Shown one piece after another: positions 5,590-5,839 of a stretch of 5,839 bases of DNA; within the stretch, counting starts at the first letter, position 1, and the number at the start of each line of letters is the position of its first letter. Below the pieces are notes generated by a model. It saw only the letters and a program-made list of their open reading frames with translations. It was not told where the DNA came from and searched no databases. Source of the DNA: Enterovirga sp. (GTDB lineage: Bacteria; Pseudomonadota; Alphaproteobacteria; Rhizobiales; Beijerinckiaceae); contig JAQGJZ010000297.1 in the NCBI GenBank assembly GCA_028290385.1, positions 1-5,839 on the forward strand, written 5' to 3'. The position numbers were made by a program, and so were the translations under genes.

Positions 5590-5626
5590 CCATGCTCCCG
5601 GCCGGTGTTGCGTTTGGGACCGAGCC

Positions 5627-5839
5627 ATGTGGCGGAGCGGATCGGCAGGTTTGGCCTTCGGGCTGGCGGGATGGGCAGGGGCGGCCTGGGCAGAGCCGGC
5701 GCCCGCGCCGGCACCGCGTCCGGCCACCCTGAAAATGGCCCAGGAGATGGCGCCGCCACAGCCCGCGCCCGCCCTGGTGCCCGCGCCTAGCGCCCAGCCG
5801 GCACCCTCGCAGGCCGCCGCGCCGGCAGCCCAGCAGGCA
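5627..5839 (+). CDS. Exported Pro/Ala-rich protein, N-terminal 71 codons (3' end outside window)
   Basis: An ATG at 5627 opens a frame that stays open to the last base of the window. The first 22 residues look like a Sec signal peptide: Arg3, a hydrophobic core (LAFGLAGWAGAA) and a signal-peptidase-I site AWA before EP. The mature part visible so far is almost all Pro, Ala and Gln (EPAPAPAPRP, then PPQPAPALVPAPSAQP), with one less biased patch, ATLKMAQEM (33-41). This is typical of a flexible linker in front of a periplasmic or cell-envelope domain that lies beyond the window, so the function cannot be assigned. GGGA at 5616-5619, 7 nt before the ATG, is an acceptable ribosome binding site. 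The CDF terminator separates it from the gene before. The overlapping frame 5605-5790 on the same strand is Gly/Arg-rich and looks like a shadow. Confidence 0.75.
   Translation, partial: MWRSGSAGLAFGLAGWAGAAWAEPAPAPAPRPATLKMAQEMAPPQPAPALVPAPSAQPAPSQAAAPAAQQA

Noticed and set aside
1..5839. A novel defence, mobile or biosynthetic system
   Set aside because: The genes are familiar single-function families in separate transcription units with uniform high GC; there are no transposase, integrase, toxin-antitoxin, CRISPR-like repeat or clustered enzyme genes.

Overview
The window is very GC-rich and densely coded. It looks like chromosomal DNA of an alphaproteobacterium of the order Hyphomicrobiales, possibly a Methylobacterium relative. 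Three things suggest this: a histidine kinase whose phosphoacceptor domain reads like the DivJ/PleC/PdhS cell-cycle kinases, a Bfd with the rhizobial-type CLGCxPxCGRC cluster motif, and two sites resembling the Irr (iron control element) operator at the iron-storage genes. The genus is a guess. I see no tRNA, rRNA, insertion sequence, CRISPR array, prophage gene or sign of recent transfer. Most of this is ordinary core-type sequence, and I found no convincing undescribed multi-gene system.

Layout. Positions 1-1551 (+) hold the C-terminal part of a PAS-PAS-HisKA-HATPase sensor kinase whose N-terminus lies outside the window, followed at once by a GC-rich hairpin. A stand-alone GNAT acetyltransferase follows (1606-2148, +). 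It converges on an iron-storage pair on the minus strand, bacterioferritin bfr (2704-2192) and upstream of it bacterioferritin-associated ferredoxin bfd (3070-2783); a strong hairpin separates GNAT and bfr. Each iron gene has its own Irr-box-like palindrome. A 59-residue lysine-rich protein with a duplicated 11-residue motif (3253-3432, +) converges on an AEC-family permease (4351-3440, -), and the two stop codons share one hairpin. A divergent intergenic region of 305 nt, with only tiny ORFs, leads to a cation diffusion facilitator metal transporter (4657-5544, +) with a perfect terminator hairpin. The window ends in the first 71 codons of an exported Pro/Ala-rich protein (5627 onward, +).

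How the genes work together. The one clear functional unit is bfr/bfd: Bfr stores iron as a ferric mineral and Bfd reduces it for release, and both look controlled by iron/heme status through Irr. The CDF transporter also handles divalent metal but has its own transcription unit, and its first transmembrane metal site is unusual. The kinase, GNAT, AEC permease and small protein show no evident link to each other or to iron.
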